Shown: one piece after another, positions 47,975-58,673 of the stretch
How positions within the stretch are numbered: the first letter of the stretch is position 1
How the letters are laid out: each line of letters starts with the position of its first letter
Program-made: the position numbers and the translations under genes
Source: Sva-07 sp963741755
Lineage (GTDB): Bacteria > Actinomycetota > Acidimicrobiia > Acidimicrobiales > Ilumatobacteraceae
Length of the DNA stretch: 64,000 nt
Direction of reading: 5' to 3'
Assembly: GCA_963741755.1 (NCBI GenBank)
Contig: CAVUJG010000007.1
Span: 62,001-126,000 of the forward strand
The notes under the pieces: generated by a model
Database searches by the model: none
Told to the model about the DNA's origin: nothing
What the model saw: the letters and a program-made list of their open reading frames with translations, nothing else

Positions 47975-50873
47975 GTGGCCCGAGTGTGCGAGAGTTGCGA
48001 GGTGGAGGCGGAGCGCTCGGCCGTGGAAATCGGCGTGCTCGGACCGTTGCTCGTCAGCTGCGACGGAGTACCGGTCGATGTGGGTGGGCCGAAGTCGCAG
48101 GCGGTGCTGATCACACTCGCCCATCACCTCGACCAGGTCGTGCGGGTCGACACGCTCTTCGAGGCGCTGTGGGGCGACACTCCTCCGAAGAGCGCACGCA
48201 ACGTGGTCCAGGTCAAGGTCTCCGGGCTCCGTCGTGCGTTGGGTTCGTCGGTCGATCTCCGGACCGAAGGACCTGGCTACGTCCTGGCGTCGATGGGCGT
48301 CACGGTCGACGCGGTCGAGTTCGAGCGATCGATCGACGCGGCAGCAGGCGTGCTGGACGACGATCCGGCTCAGGCGATCAAGCGGTGCAGGGAGGCGTTG
48401 GTGTTGTGGCGTGGCGATCCGGTTGGGGAGCTCGGCGATCTTCGGCCCATCCACAGTCACCTGGTCTCGCTCCGAGATGCGTGGGTACGGGCGCAGTCGA
48501 TGCTGCTCGATGCCCGGCTGCGGCTGGGTCAGCATCGAGAGTGCTGCGCCGACGCGGAGATGCTGGCCGAGGAGCACCCCTTCCGGGAGGATCTCCGTGC
48601 CCTCCACCTGCTCGCGCTGTACCGCTCGGGACGCCAGACCGAGGCTCTCGCCGCCTTTCGACGAACCCGAGACCTCCTCGTCGAGGAACTCGGCGTCGAC
48701 CCCGGGCCCGAGCTCCAATCGCTGCACCGTCGGATTCTCGAACAGGACGACGAACTCGATCCGTGGAATCGGGCGGCTGCGGCGACGACCGCGCCGGACG
48801 TCGCGCTCCCGAGAGACAACCTCCGCGCGGAACCGAACCTGTTCGTGGAGCGTCCCGAAGTCGGGACCGTCGTCGACGCGTTGCACCCGGGTCGCGTCGT
48901 CACCGTCGTCGGCACCGGTGGGATCGGCAAGAGCCGCTGTCTCGCCGCGGCCAGCGCGCCGATGCCTCGACACAGGCCCGTACGCCGACGGCGTGTGGAT
49001 CGTCGACCTCGCGCCACTTCCCGAGGGTTCGAACGAGGTTGCCGCAGCCGTCGCGGCCGCCCTGGGACTCGGACAACAGCTGAGTCCGTCGGCCGCCGAG
49101 ACGATCGTCGACTACCTCGACGGGCGCCGGGCGCTCCTCGTTCTCGACAACTGCGAGCACGTCGCCACCGCCGCCGCAGCGTTCGCCGACTCGGCGGCAA
49201 CCGGGTCGACGACCACAGCGATCCTCGCTGCGAGTCGCGTTCGACTGGGTCTGCCTGCCGAGTCGGTGATCACACTGGAGCGGCTGCCCGACGACGCCGC
49301 GCACCGGTTACTCGTCGCCAGGATCGCCGAGGCGGGCGCCGGGCCGTTCGCCGACGACGAGTGCGCCGACCTGTGTGCGGTGCTCGACAACTATCCCCTC
49401 GCGATCGAACTCGCGGCCGCACGCACACGGGCGCTCGCGCCCGGCGAGATCGCCCGGCGTCTCGACCACCAGCCGCAGCTGCTCACGAGTTCGACCGAGA
49501 TCCATCCCGGGGCAGGGAGTCGCAACTACCCGTCGCTGGCGACCGCCCTCGACTGGTCGCTCGGCCAGCTGTCGTCGACGGCACGTGACACGCTCGATCG
49601 CTCGACGGTCTTCGTCAGCGACTTCGACCTGGCGAGTGCGGAGACCGTGCTGTCCGCCGACGGGATCGGCGGTGAGCAGGTGGTCGCAGGTCTCGGCGAG
49701 CTGGTCGAGCACAGCCTGATCAGCCGTGACCACGGGCGGGCGCGGTTCCGCGTCCTCGAACCGATCCGTCAGCACCTGCGGTCCGGCGCGCCCGAGTCGG
49801 TTCAGTGCTGTTACGTCGACCACTTCTCCGCCTTTGCGATCGACGCCGCCAGGGGACTGCGCGGGCCCGACGAGGCGTCGTGGTGGGATCGGATTCATCT
49901 CGAGCTCCCGCACGTCCGCCAAGCGGTCCGGCTGCTGATCGAGCGGGAGGATGTCGGCCGGCTCGATGCGATCATGGCCGAGATGGCGTTCGCCATCGCC
50001 GTCAACGCGTTCAACGAGCCCGGCGAATGGGCGATCGACGCGCTCCGCGGCCTCGCCCTCGATCCGACCGACGCGCCGGGCGTGGCGGCTGCTGCAGCGG
50101 CCCAACTCGCTCACCTCGACCAGGGCGTGGACTGCGACGCCATCCTCGGCCCACTCCAGGAAGCAACGATCGACGACGCTCGGATGCAGGCGACGCTGTA
50201 CGCGATCAGGATCGTCCGCGATGCCGCCGAGGTGCGGTGGGGCGAGCTACTGCTCGAATCCGCACAGGAGTGCGGCGATCCGGCGTTGATCGCCTTCGCC
50301 AAGTTGCGTCTGGTCACACCGGAGATGATCGACGCCGTCGACGACCTGGGGAATCCGACGCTGCGTGTCTTCGCCCGGTGCATGCTGTCGGCTTCGATGG
50401 CGAGTGGAACCAGCTCCGAGGCACGCTGGAACAAGGAGGCGATCTACCGGATCGCCCTGACCTCCAACAACTCTCGCACCATTGCCGAAGGCCAGAACTT
50501 CATGGCGCTCCAGCACTGCTTCGACCAGCAACCGCAGCGCGCCGGGCCCCTTGCTGCCGAGATGATCGAGCGAATGGTCCGGCTCCGGTCGCCACACATG
50601 GTGTGGCACGGCGTCGAGGTGATCGCGAACATGCTCGCCATGGTGCGCATTGATCCGTTCGCCTCCGAGATGTTGTGGGCGGCGGTCAGCTCTTCGGGGG
50701 TCACGCCGTTCTCCCGGGTGGCCCGCAACCCGGACCTGCCGATCTGGGTCGCGTCCCAGCTGACCGAGGACGAAGCCCGGCAGGCCGCTGCGGACGGCGA
50801 GCGTCTCGAACTCGACGCCGCCGCCCGCGCTGCCCGGAAAGCCGCGGAACGGATGTCCGCCGCGGCCGCATGA
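47975..50873 (+). pseudogene. SARP/AfsR-like regulator with ATPase domain, split by a frameshift
   Basis: The N-terminal frame encodes an OmpR-type winged helix (GVLGPLLVSCDGVPVDVGGP, LWGDTPPKSARNVVQVKVS) and a bacterial transcriptional activator domain (LVLWRGDPVGEL, FREDLRALHLLALYRSGRQ), then an ATPase P-loop VVGTGGIGKSRCLAAA. At ~48950-48962 the frame breaks; the next frame resumes at RCLDTGPYADGVWIVDLAP and continues through LLVLDNCEHVA (Walker B) to 50873. Total length is 3n+1, so one base is in excess. SARP proteins activate secondary metabolism or other pathways. Start uncertain: GTG 47975, 48002 or 48023. The C-terminal half lacks clear TPR repeats. Confidence 0.8.
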
Positions 50874-50876
50874 CGA

Positions 50877-52672
50877 TCAGCGCTCGAAGCGGTACACGCT
50901 GTTGAGGCCGTCGTCGACGACGTAGATCGCATCATCGGGGCCGACGGCGACGCCGGCGAACGACCCGAAGGGCAAGAACCCCTCGGGACCGACCGCCGAG
51001 TAGTCGAGCCCGGTGATGACCACCGATGTCTCGCCGGTCGCGACGTCGACCGCCGTCACCTGCTGGATCCCGGTCTCGACCACGAGGAGCCGGTCACCGT
51101 CGATGGCGAGGCCCTCCGGGAACGACAGGCCCGAGACGAGCACACGAGGACCGGTCTCGTCGACCGCCCAGATGTCGCCGGTCGCCCAGTCGCCCACGTA
51201 GAGCGTGGTGCCATCCGACGCCAGACCCAGGGGGAGGCCGAGTTCGCCGATCACCACGGTCTCGGGGTCGTCGACGTCGACGACGTTGGCCGCACCGGCC
51301 TGCGCGGCAACGAGCTGGTCGCCGTGGCGGATCGCGTTGAGGGGGAGTACGAGGGTGCGGACGTCCTGCGAAACGGCGCCCGTCGCCGGGTCGAACACCT
51401 GGACCGATCCCGAGAACGCGTTCGACAGGATCAGGTCGTCGCCGTCCGCCGACACGGTCCCGGCGCCGGCGAAGCCCTCACCCGGTGCCGGGAACACGTC
51501 GTAGAACGACGTCGACCAGGTCGCCAGGTCGTCGGGATCGAAGCCGCGCATCGCGAAGAAGTCGGCGACCCAGACCGTGCCGTCGGGCGAGACCGCAACA
51601 CCGCCCGGCAGACCGAGGCCGGGCTCGCCGAGTTCGGTGGTGCCGTCGGCGTCGATGCGGATGATCTGGTTGTCGTTGCCGGCGATCACGAACAGCCGAT
51701 CATCGGCATCGAAGGCGATGTTGTCGATCGTGCCGTCGATGTCGAGCAGCATCTCGTGTTCGTCACCGACCAGGTCGAGCTTGAACACCTGACCAGCCGC
51801 GAGGTCGACCAAGTGGGCCTCGCCTGCCGAGTTGAACTTCACCGCTGACGAAATGCCGAAGCCGTCGGCGACGACTTCGGGTTCGATCACATCGGCGTCG
51901 ACGTCGATGCGCACCGCCTCGCCGGTGAAGAACGACGGCACGTACAACAGCCCGTCGGGGCCGAAGTCGAATGCGTTCAGTCCGACCAGCGTCTCGTCGA
52001 GCGGGATCGGGTCGGCCTCGAGCATCGGATCGAGCTCGTAGAGACCGTCGCCGAGGAAGATCCGAGCGACGAACAACCGCCCGTCGTCGGACATCGTGAT
52101 CGGGTTGACCCCCGGGCCCACGAGCTGCGTCTTCGTCTCACCGCTCGGTGAGATCATTCCGACATTGCCCACGAGGAGGTCGGTCCAGTAGACGGTGCCG
52201 TCGTCGGCGACGTACACGTCGTCGGGCCCGTTCACGCCCTGGTCGGGGCCGAGCCGATCGAGGACCTCGCCGGTTTCGGGATCGTGAATCGTGATCTCGC
52301 TACCGCCGACGCTGGCGACGTAGACATTGCCGTCGACCGGTGACACCGAGACGCCGTTGAGCGAGTTGGTCGCCGCTGGATTCCCGACCAGCGAGGCGAG
52401 GAGACGTCGAACGGCTCCTCCGGAGGCTGCGCCTCGGTGGTGGTGGTCGTGTCCGCCACGGTGGTCGGCGCTTCGGTGGCGGTCGGCGCCTCGGTCGTGC
52501 CGGGCGCCTCGGACACCGCAGGCGCTGCATCGTCATCGTCGCTCGCGCACGCGGTGGCGAGCAGGGCCAGCGCAGCAAGGGATGCGCCGGCGCCGCGTCC
52601 GGACCGCTGCAGCAACCGGCTGCGCCGTCGTGTTGCTCCGCCGCTGTTCACGTCTGTGTTCTCCGTCTTCAC
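50877..52672 (-). pseudogene. NHL/SMP-30-type beta-propeller lipoprotein, split by a frameshift
   Basis: The 5' frame (GTG 52672, with GGGGAA upstream) encodes a lipoprotein signal (SLAALALLATAC) and a Thr/Pro/Glu-rich linker. At about 52390-52402 the frame must change by net -1 to enter the long downstream frame, which begins SLVGNPAATNSLNGVSVSP and contains at least five repeats of the type DGTVYWTDLLVGN, DGLLYVPSFFTG, DGTVWVADFFAM, typical of an NHL or SMP-30 beta propeller. It is probably a lipid-anchored sugar-lactonase-like or binding protein on the outside of the membrane. No catalytic residues can be confirmed. Divergent from the DtxR gene. Confidence 0.75.
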
Positions 52673-52739
52673 GCTGTTTCCCCTTCGGTCGCTGCTGGAT
52701 CGGTACCGTCGTCGTTTCGTCGACGGCAACATCGTCGTG

Positions 52740-52766
52740 GGCTGTACTTTCAATTCGCTTACAGCC
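52740..52766. promoter_or_regulatory. Inverted repeat in the lipoprotein/DtxR divergent region
   Basis: GGCTGTA (52740-52746) and TACAGCC (52760-52766) separated by 13 nt. Candidate operator shared by two divergent genes; it does not match the classic iron box TTAGGTTAGG, so binding by this DtxR homologue is only a possibility. Confidence 0.35.
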
Positions 52767-52880
52767 GTGCGTCGCACCCCGAGCAGGGCCACGCGGGGCT
52801 CCGACCGTGTGTAATCTGGGGTGCGATCAGACGGACCAGATGTGCCCAACGTTGCGGGGCGGGCGGATCGGAGGCGCCGG

Positions 52881-52892
52881 TAGGATCGGGGA
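52881..52892 (+). promoter_or_regulatory. Putative leaderless -10 box of the DtxR-family gene
   Basis: TAGGAT at 52881-52886, 6 nt, ATG 52893; no ribosome binding site. Confidence 0.5.
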
Positions 52893-53552
52893 ATGCCTGC
52901 GAGCGGTGAACACCATCCCGCCTTCGAGGAGTACTGCGAGTGCATCTTCGAGCTGCACGAGGACGATGTCGAGGTCATCCAGGCCCGCATCGCCGAACGG
53001 CTCCAAGTGTCTCGGCCAGCGGTCAGCGAGATGATGAAGCGCCTCGAGGCCGAGGGCCTGATCACCTCCGACGACGGGATCCGCCTCACCGACGACGGTC
53101 GCCGCCTCGGCGAACGAGTCGTGCGTCGCCATCGCCTCGCCGAGGTGTTCCTCACCGACGTGCTCAAGCTCAGCTGGGCCGAGGCGCATCACGAGGCAGG
53201 CAAGTGGGAACACATCATGAGCGACTCGGTCGAACGGGCCCTCAACGACCTGCTCGGCTCCCCCACGACCTGTCCGCACGGCAACCCGATTCCGGGCTCC
53301 GGATACGAGGCTCCCGACTCGGGTCCGCTGTCCGCAGTCACCGTCGGCTCGCCGTTCACCGTGCGGCGGATCACCGAAGAACTCGAGTTCGAACCCGGCC
53401 TGCTCGAGTTCCTCGAGGAGTCGTCGATCCAGCCCGGAAATCGGGGTACGGTCACCGCCTCCTCGCCCGACGGGACCTTGACCGTCGAGATCGGCGGTCG
53501 TCACATCGGGGTCGGATCGTTCGCAAGCGAACGTATCTTGGTCACCTCGTGA
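52893..53552 (+). CDS. DtxR/MntR family metal-dependent regulator
   Basis: 219 residues. The winged helix is at residues ~25-62 (IQARIAERLQVSRPAVSEMM), then a dimerisation domain with metal ligand residues (RRHRLAEVFLTDVL, EAHHEAGKWEHIMSD, and CPHGNPIPG), and a C-terminal SH3-like domain. DtxR family proteins repress iron or manganese genes when Fe(II) or Mn(II) is bound. Its GTGA overlap with the next gene implies a two-gene operon. The spacing of ligands suits a Fe/Mn sensor, but specificity cannot be set from sequence. Confidence 0.9.
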   Translation: MPASGEHHPAFEEYCECIFELHEDDVEVIQARIAERLQVSRPAVSEMMKRLEAEGLITSDDGIRLTDDGRRLGERVVRRHRLAEVFLTDVLKLSWAEAHHEAGKWEHIMSDSVERALNDLLGSPTTCPHGNPIPGSGYEAPDSGPLSAVTVGSPFTVRRITEELEFEPGLLEFLEESSIQPGNRGTVTASSPDGTLTVEIGGRHIGVGSFASERILVTS

Positions 53553-53992
53553 CCACTCGTCGCCGCCCCTTCCGACTCGCCGCCGTTGCCCTCGCCGCCG
53601 TGCTGTTCGCCTCGTGCGCCGACACCGTCGTCGAGGTCGAGTCCGACAATGGCGAGGTCAACGTCGAGGGATCATTCGAGACCGTGCCGACCACCACGCT
53701 GCCGATCGAAGGCACGACGGCGGAACTGCTCGCCGAGATGTCGGCGCAGATGAGCCAGCTGAGCTCGCAGATCGGCGATGCCGGCGACGAGAAGGCGACG
53801 CTCCAGCGCATCGATGCGATCTGGGTGGTTGCGCGACCGGACGTCGAGTCGTCACGCCCCGAGCTGGTCGGCGGGATCGACACCACCGTCGACATGGCCA
53901 AGACCGCAGTCGTGCGCATTCGTCCCGCCGACGGCGACAAGGCGTTCCAGCTCCTCGACAACCTCGTCGATCGCTACACCAACGACGGCTGA
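53549..53992 (+). CDS. Small lipoprotein of unknown function
   Basis: 147 residues. A basic start (VTTRRRPFRLAAV) and hydrophobic stretch end in the lipobox LFASC, so it is a lipoprotein. The mature part has an acidic stretch, then two long helices (LLAEMSAQMSQLSSQIGD and ATLQRIDAIWVVARPD) and no known domain. GTG overlaps the DtxR stop by 4 nt; being in the same operon suggests a metal-linked surface role, but that is inference. Confidence 0.7.
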   Translation: MTTRRRPFRLAAVALAAVLFASCADTVVEVESDNGEVNVEGSFETVPTTTLPIEGTTAELLAEMSAQMSQLSSQIGDAGDEKATLQRIDAIWVVARPDVESSRPELVGGIDTTVDMAKTAVVRIRPADGDKAFQLLDNLVDRYTNDG

Positions 53993-54018
53993 CCCACTGG
54001 TCACGCCGGCGAGGCGAG

Positions 54019-55071
54019 TCAGGTGATCGCGTCGAGGTGGTGGCGGGCGACGTTGTCCGGGTAGCTGCGGCAGTAGTAGTTCCACAACTGTTGGCCGTAC
54101 ACGCCGGCTCCCTGTCGGCTGTCGATCCCATCGATGCCGGACTCGATCTCACCCCGCCGGGCCATGAAACCGGCCCCGGCGTGGTGCGGACTCGCCTCGA
54201 CCGCCTCGACGAACGCCGAACCCAGCGGGAGCGGGTCGAGCCGGGTGGTGAGATCAGGACCGTGGAACCATGCCGACGACTGCCGCCATTGGTCGGCGAT
54301 GACCCGGTGGGTCGTGGCGACGAAGTAGTTGCCGGTCATCTCCTGAAGCATCTCGCCGATGTTGACGACGAAGGCGTCCTGACGCGGCGGCACGTCGATC
54401 CACTCGCCATCCGGGTTGCTGACCTGGAGGCCACCGGCGTCGTGCTGGAGCAACAACGTCAGGAAACCAGCGTCGTGATGCGGATTGACGCCGGCGCCAT
54501 CCGGCGGCGTCGGCGGATAGTCGATCAGCTTCACGAACGACAACGGGCGGGCACCGAACACGTCGTGCAGATGGCTGCTGCCCAGACCGAGACCGACCGA
54601 GAACACGGCGAGCATCGTGTCGGCGACCGCAGACATCCGGTCGAAGTACTCGGCCATGTGCGCTCGGAACCCAGGCAGCACGTCCTCCGCCAACCACTGA
54701 TTCGGACCGTCGAGGCGGAGGTACGGCGGGTCGAGATCGAGGCCTCGAACCGGATTCTCCGTCGACAGGTCGAGCTGCTCGCGCAGGTCGGGGCGACCGC
54801 CGGTCAACTCGGCGCCGACACGTTCCCATCCGCGGAAGTGCGGCGACAGCGCCTTGTCGATCGACGCCTTGGCCGACTCCGGCAGTGCGAAGAACCGGCG
54901 CTGCATCTCGATGTGCCGCTCGATGAACTCGGCGTCGACACCATGGCCGACCAGTTGGAAGAAGCCGATCGAATGGCAGACGTCACGGACACGATCGGCG
55001 AACGCGCCGGGCTCGGTCGCCCACCCCGCGAGATCGAGCTCAGGAATCTCGGTGAACGTCGCAGCAGCCAT
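54019..55071 (-). CDS. Isopenicillin N synthase-like 2OG-Fe(II) dioxygenase
   Basis: 350 residues. The DIOX_N part (IPELDLAGW, VCHSIGFFQLVGHGV) and the jelly-roll core with the iron facial triad are present: H-x-D in NPHHDAGFLTLL and distal His in TTHRVIADQW. The usual R-x-S that binds 2-oxoglutarate or substrate is present as a loose match (DQWRQSSAWF). Members of this large family include flavone and gibberellin oxidases, ACC oxidase and peptide cyclases; the reaction here is unknown. ATG 55071 has TACGAT 8 nt upstream. Convergent with the small lipoprotein gene. Confidence 0.85.
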   Translation of the reverse strand: MAAATFTEIPELDLAGWATEPGAFADRVRDVCHSIGFFQLVGHGVDAEFIERHIEMQRRFFALPESAKASIDKALSPHFRGWERVGAELTGGRPDLREQLDLSTENPVRGLDLDPPYLRLDGPNQWLAEDVLPGFRAHMAEYFDRMSAVADTMLAVFSVGLGLGSSHLHDVFGARPLSFVKLIDYPPTPPDGAGVNPHHDAGFLTLLLQHDAGGLQVSNPDGEWIDVPPRQDAFVVNIGEMLQEMTGNYFVATTHRVIADQWRQSSAWFHGPDLTTRLDPLPLGSAFVEAVEASPHHAGAGFMARRGEIESGIDGIDSRQGAGVYGQQLWNYYCRSYPDNVARHHLDAIT

Positions 55072-55085
55072 TGCCGCCAATCGTA
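55072..55085 (-). promoter_or_regulatory. Putative leaderless -10 box of the dioxygenase
   Basis: On the minus strand TACGAT (55085-55080) is followed by 8 nt and the ATG at 55071; no ribosome binding site is seen. Confidence 0.45.
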
Positions 55086-55164
55086 CGAGACGTCGATGTA
55101 CCTGGAGATCAGCGGATCGGACGGAACCTGGCGCAACGCGCACACCTCACGCGATCGAGGAGTG

Positions 55165-55273
55165 CGATGAGCGAAACCGCCATATCCGGTCGCCTCGCTC
55201 ATCGGAAGAAGGTGTTGTCGGAGGTGCGGAGTGCGATGAGCGAAACCGCCATATCCGGTCGGTTGGCTCATCG
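55165..55273. repeat. Palindromic repeat cluster 3 (two 40-bp copies, inverse orientation)
   Basis: Copies at 55165-55204 and 55234-55273, 69 bp apart. Relative to clusters 1 and 2 they are reverse-complemented: the reverse complement of the second copy matches the cluster 2 copies at all but three or four positions. Both are intergenic, between two minus-strand genes. Confidence 0.92.
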
Positions 55274-55335
55274 GTGGGAAACGCACGTCGCGCCCGTGCG
55301 ACCGATCCGCTGGCGCCCCTGGCACGACGTGTACG

Positions 55336-57490
55336 TCAGCGGAGGGGTTCGGGGAGGTCGTCGGCGTGAACGACGCTGAGTCGCTGGGTCGGACGGGTGA
55401 GCGCCACGTACAGCGACCGCATTCCGTGTTCGTGATCGTCGACGATGCGCGACGGTTCGACCACGACAACCGCGTCGAGTTCGAGCCCCTTGACCACACT
55501 GACGGGAACCAGCGTGACTCCCTCGTCGAGGCCGGTACGCGTCGCGGTGCCGTGATTCACCCCTGCAGCAGTGAGATGTTCGGACAGGTCGTCGATCATC
55601 GAGTCGGGTGCGATCACACCGAGGCTCGCGTTGGGCAGCTCGGTCGTGAGCGAGCGAACCTCGTCGGCGACGGCGGCACCGAGTGATCCGTCCGCTCGCA
55701 CGAACACTGGCACGGCATCGCCGACGCGCACCGACTGCGGCGCACGCAGCGTCGGTGTAGCTGCCGCCATCACCTTGTTCGCCAGCTCCATGATCTGGCC
55801 GGGGATCCGGTAGCCGACCGACAGCCCGATCACCCGAGACGGCTTGCGGTCGGGCAGGTGGTCGAGCACGTCCTGCCAATCCGTCGGCGCGAGCGGTCCG
55901 GTCGCCTGTGCGAGATCGCCGACGATCGTCATCGCTCCGTTCAACGAACGGCGCGTCGCCATCTTCAACTGCATCGGCGTCAGGTCCTGGACCTCGTCGA
56001 TCACGATGTGTCCGTAGGTCCGGATCTCGTCGGCATCGTCGATCTTGCCGTTGCGGCCCGGCTTCGGGCCGAGCACGTCACGGGCATCGTCGAGCAATGC
56101 CACGTCGGCGGGGGTCCAGCGGACGTCGTCGACCGACTCGGATCGCGGCCGGAACAGCGCCAACGCTTCGGCCTCGTCGAGCACACCTCGCGTGGCGAGC
56201 TTGAGCAACCCCTTCGACCCGAACAGGTCGTGGAGCAGCTGCGCCGGCGTGAGCAACGGCCACATCCGGTCGAGCACCTCACGGATCTCCGGCGTGCCGC
56301 GCAGCGTGTCCTTGACCTCGCGCGGCCCGATCTCGGGATCGCGGTACGTCGCTGCGAGCGCCGACCAGACCTCGTTCTCGACGAACTTGCGTCCGCTGTT
56401 GTGGCGACGGAACCGGCGACGAGCGTTCCTGACGATCCGCACCGACTCGTCGACTCGCAAGCGCACGTAGCCGGTGCGGAACGGGATCACGAGGTCGTCA
56501 CGGATGGGCCGTTCGCGGTCGTTGACGGCCTGATCGATCACGTCGGACATGCGAGCATCGCCCTTGATCCGAGCAGCCAGCGGGGTGTCGGCATCGGCCC
56601 GGTCATCGGGGCGCAGGAACTGGACGCCGGGCACCAGATCGGACAACACGACCTGCTGGACACCGGCCTCACCCAACGACGGCAGGACCCGCTCGATGTA
56701 TCGCAGGAACACCCGGTTCGGCCCGATCACGAGCACCCCCTGGTCTTCGAGGGGGAACCGGTGCGTGTAGAGCAGGTACGCGGCGCGGTGCAGCGCGACG
56801 ACGGTCTTGCCGGTGCCAGGACCCACCCTGCACGACCAACACGCCGTGCTGGGGTGACCGGATGATCTCGTCCTGCTCACCCTGAATCGTTGCGACGATG
56901 TCGCCGAGCGTGCCCGTACGACCACGTTCGAGCGCCGCGAGCAACGTGGAGTAGCCCCGCAATCCCGAACCATCACCATCGTCACCGGATCGGCCGACAG
57001 AGCCGTCGAGGCCCTCGTCGTGGCCGAGGCCGAGGTGCCCCTCGCCGAACAGTTCGTCCTCGAGGCCGAGCAGCTTGCGACCCTCGACGACGAAGTGGCG
57101 GCGCCGCAACAACCCCATCGGGCTGCGACCCGTCGCCCGGTAGAAGGGCTCGGCCACCGGCGCCCGCCAGTCGACGACGACCGGTTCACGATCCTCGTCG
57201 GCAACAGCGAGGCGACCGATGTGGAAGCTCTCGACGGCGTCGGGCGACTCGGCCGACCGGTCGATGCGTCCGAACACGAGCGACGCATCGCCGAGGTCGA
57301 GATCGGCGAGTCGCTTCAGCAGCGCCTCGTCGAACGCGTTGCGCTCGAAACGTGCCTGGAAGGTGCCGCCGAGGTCGGCTTCGGTCATGTCCCGCATGCG
57401 CCAGGCCGCCTCGCGGCTGGTGTCGAGACACTCGTACGCGTGGTCGATGTAGGCCTGTTCGTCAGCGAGATCGGGGTGCTGCTGGGTCAT
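55336..57490 (-). pseudogene. HelD-like UvrD-superfamily helicase, split by a frameshift
   Basis: The first frame (57490) encodes the N-terminal HelD features: a long helical arm (AYIDHAYECLDTSREAAWRM) and VVVDWRAPVAEPFYRA, a HelD hallmark, then IQGEQDEIIRSPQHGVLVVQ. At 56818-56824 the frame shifts; removing one base gives QGGPGTGKTVVALHRAAYLL, the Walker A, and the second frame continues with VIDEVQDLTPMQLKMA (DEVQD box) and VALTRPTQRLSVVHA (motif VI) to 55336. HelD removes stalled RNA polymerase in Gram-positive bacteria and can confer rifampicin resistance; this is a family inference. Divergent from hemE. Confidence 0.85.
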
Positions 57491-57505
57491 AACGGGTCAC
57501 GAAAT

Positions 57506-57543
57506 GCTATCGGCCGGGCCCGCACTCCCGACCCGGCGATAGC
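57506..57543. promoter_or_regulatory. Symmetric divergent promoter/operator between helD and hemE
   Basis: GCTATCGGCCGGG (57506-57518) and CCCGGCGATAGC (57532-57543) form an imperfect inverted repeat. Each arm carries TAGCAT or TAGCGT on its outward strand, so both genes have the same type of -10 box placed symmetrically, 13 nt (helD) and 9 nt (hemE) before their start codons. Confidence 0.45.
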
Positions 57544-57554
57544 GTCGATCAGCG

Positions 57555-58673
57555 ATGGATGCCCTCGCCGCACCCGACGACGCGCCACTCGCTCCGTCCA
57601 CCACTCCCCGCCCGAACGAGGCGTTCCTCGACGCCGCCGCCGGTCGAGCCGGCCACCACACGCCCGTGTGGTTCATGCGCCAGGCCGGTCGCTCGCTGCC
57701 CGAATACCGGGCGGTGCGAGGCGACGGTTCGATCCTCGACGCGATCAAGCAGCCGGCGCTCGCCGCCGAGATCACGATGCAACCGGTGCGCCGCTACGGC
57801 GTCGACGCCGCCGTGCTCTACAGCGACATCGTGGTGGCACCTCACGCCGTCGGGTTCGGCATCGACGTGGCGCCCGGCACCGGTCCGGTCGCGGAGCGCC
57901 CATTCCGGTCGAGCAACGACATCGAACGACTCCGGCCGCTCGAATTCGACGACATCTCCTACGTGATCGACACCGTCGAACTGCTCGTCGCTGAACTCGA
58001 GGTACCACTGCTCGCGTTCGCCGGTGCACCGTTCACCGTGGCGAGCTATCTCATCGAGGGGCGCCCGAGCAAGGACTATCGCCACACCAAGGCACTGATC
58101 CACACCGACGAGGTGCTCTGGCACGAGGTGATGGAACGCCTCGCCGAATCCGCGATCACCTTCATCGACGCGCAGCTGTCGCACGGTGCCGCCGCGTACC
58201 AGCTCTTCGACTCGTGGGCGGGATCGTTGAGTCGGCGCGCCTACGACCGATACGTCCTGCCGCACTCGCGTCACGTGTTCCGCGAACTGCGACGGCGCCA
58301 CCCCGACGCCCCTGCGATCCATTTCGGCATCGGCTGCGACCATCTGCTCGGATCGATGCTCGACGCCGGGCCGACGGTGCTCGGTCTCGATTGGCGCACC
58401 CCGATCGCCGACGCTCGCCAGCGCTTCGGCGACGATCTCGTCGTGCAGGGCAACCTCGATCCTGCGCTCGTGCTCGCCGGCCGCGAGCCCGCGCTCGACG
58501 GCGCCGCCCAGGTGCTGCGCGACAACGAACTCCCCGCCGGCGGCCAGCACCCGGGTCACATCTTCAACCTCGGCCACGGCGTCCAACCCGACACCGACCC
58601 CGCTGTCCTCCACGCCGTCGTCGACTTCGTGCACGAGCGGACCACGATCACCGACGGAACCGAGGGCTCATGA
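57555..58673 (+). CDS. hemE: Uroporphyrinogen III decarboxylase
   Basis: 372 residues. PVWFMRQAGRSLPEYR is the HemE signature, with the substrate-binding Arg residues. Other conserved blocks are YSDIVVAPHAVGFGIDV (active-site Asp), FAGAPFTVASYLIEG and VQGNLDPALVL. It converts uroporphyrinogen III to coproporphyrinogen III, the branch point before the coproporphyrin-dependent path used by Gram-positive bacteria. It ends with ATGA overlapping hemH. Confidence 0.96.
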   Translation: MDALAAPDDAPLAPSTTPRPNEAFLDAAAGRAGHHTPVWFMRQAGRSLPEYRAVRGDGSILDAIKQPALAAEITMQPVRRYGVDAAVLYSDIVVAPHAVGFGIDVAPGTGPVAERPFRSSNDIERLRPLEFDDISYVIDTVELLVAELEVPLLAFAGAPFTVASYLIEGRPSKDYRHTKALIHTDEVLWHEVMERLAESAITFIDAQLSHGAAAYQLFDSWAGSLSRRAYDRYVLPHSRHVFRELRRRHPDAPAIHFGIGCDHLLGSMLDAGPTVLGLDWRTPIADARQRFGDDLVVQGNLDPALVLAGREPALDGAAQVLRDNELPAGGQHPGHIFNLGHGVQPDTDPAVLHAVVDFVHERTTITDGTEGS

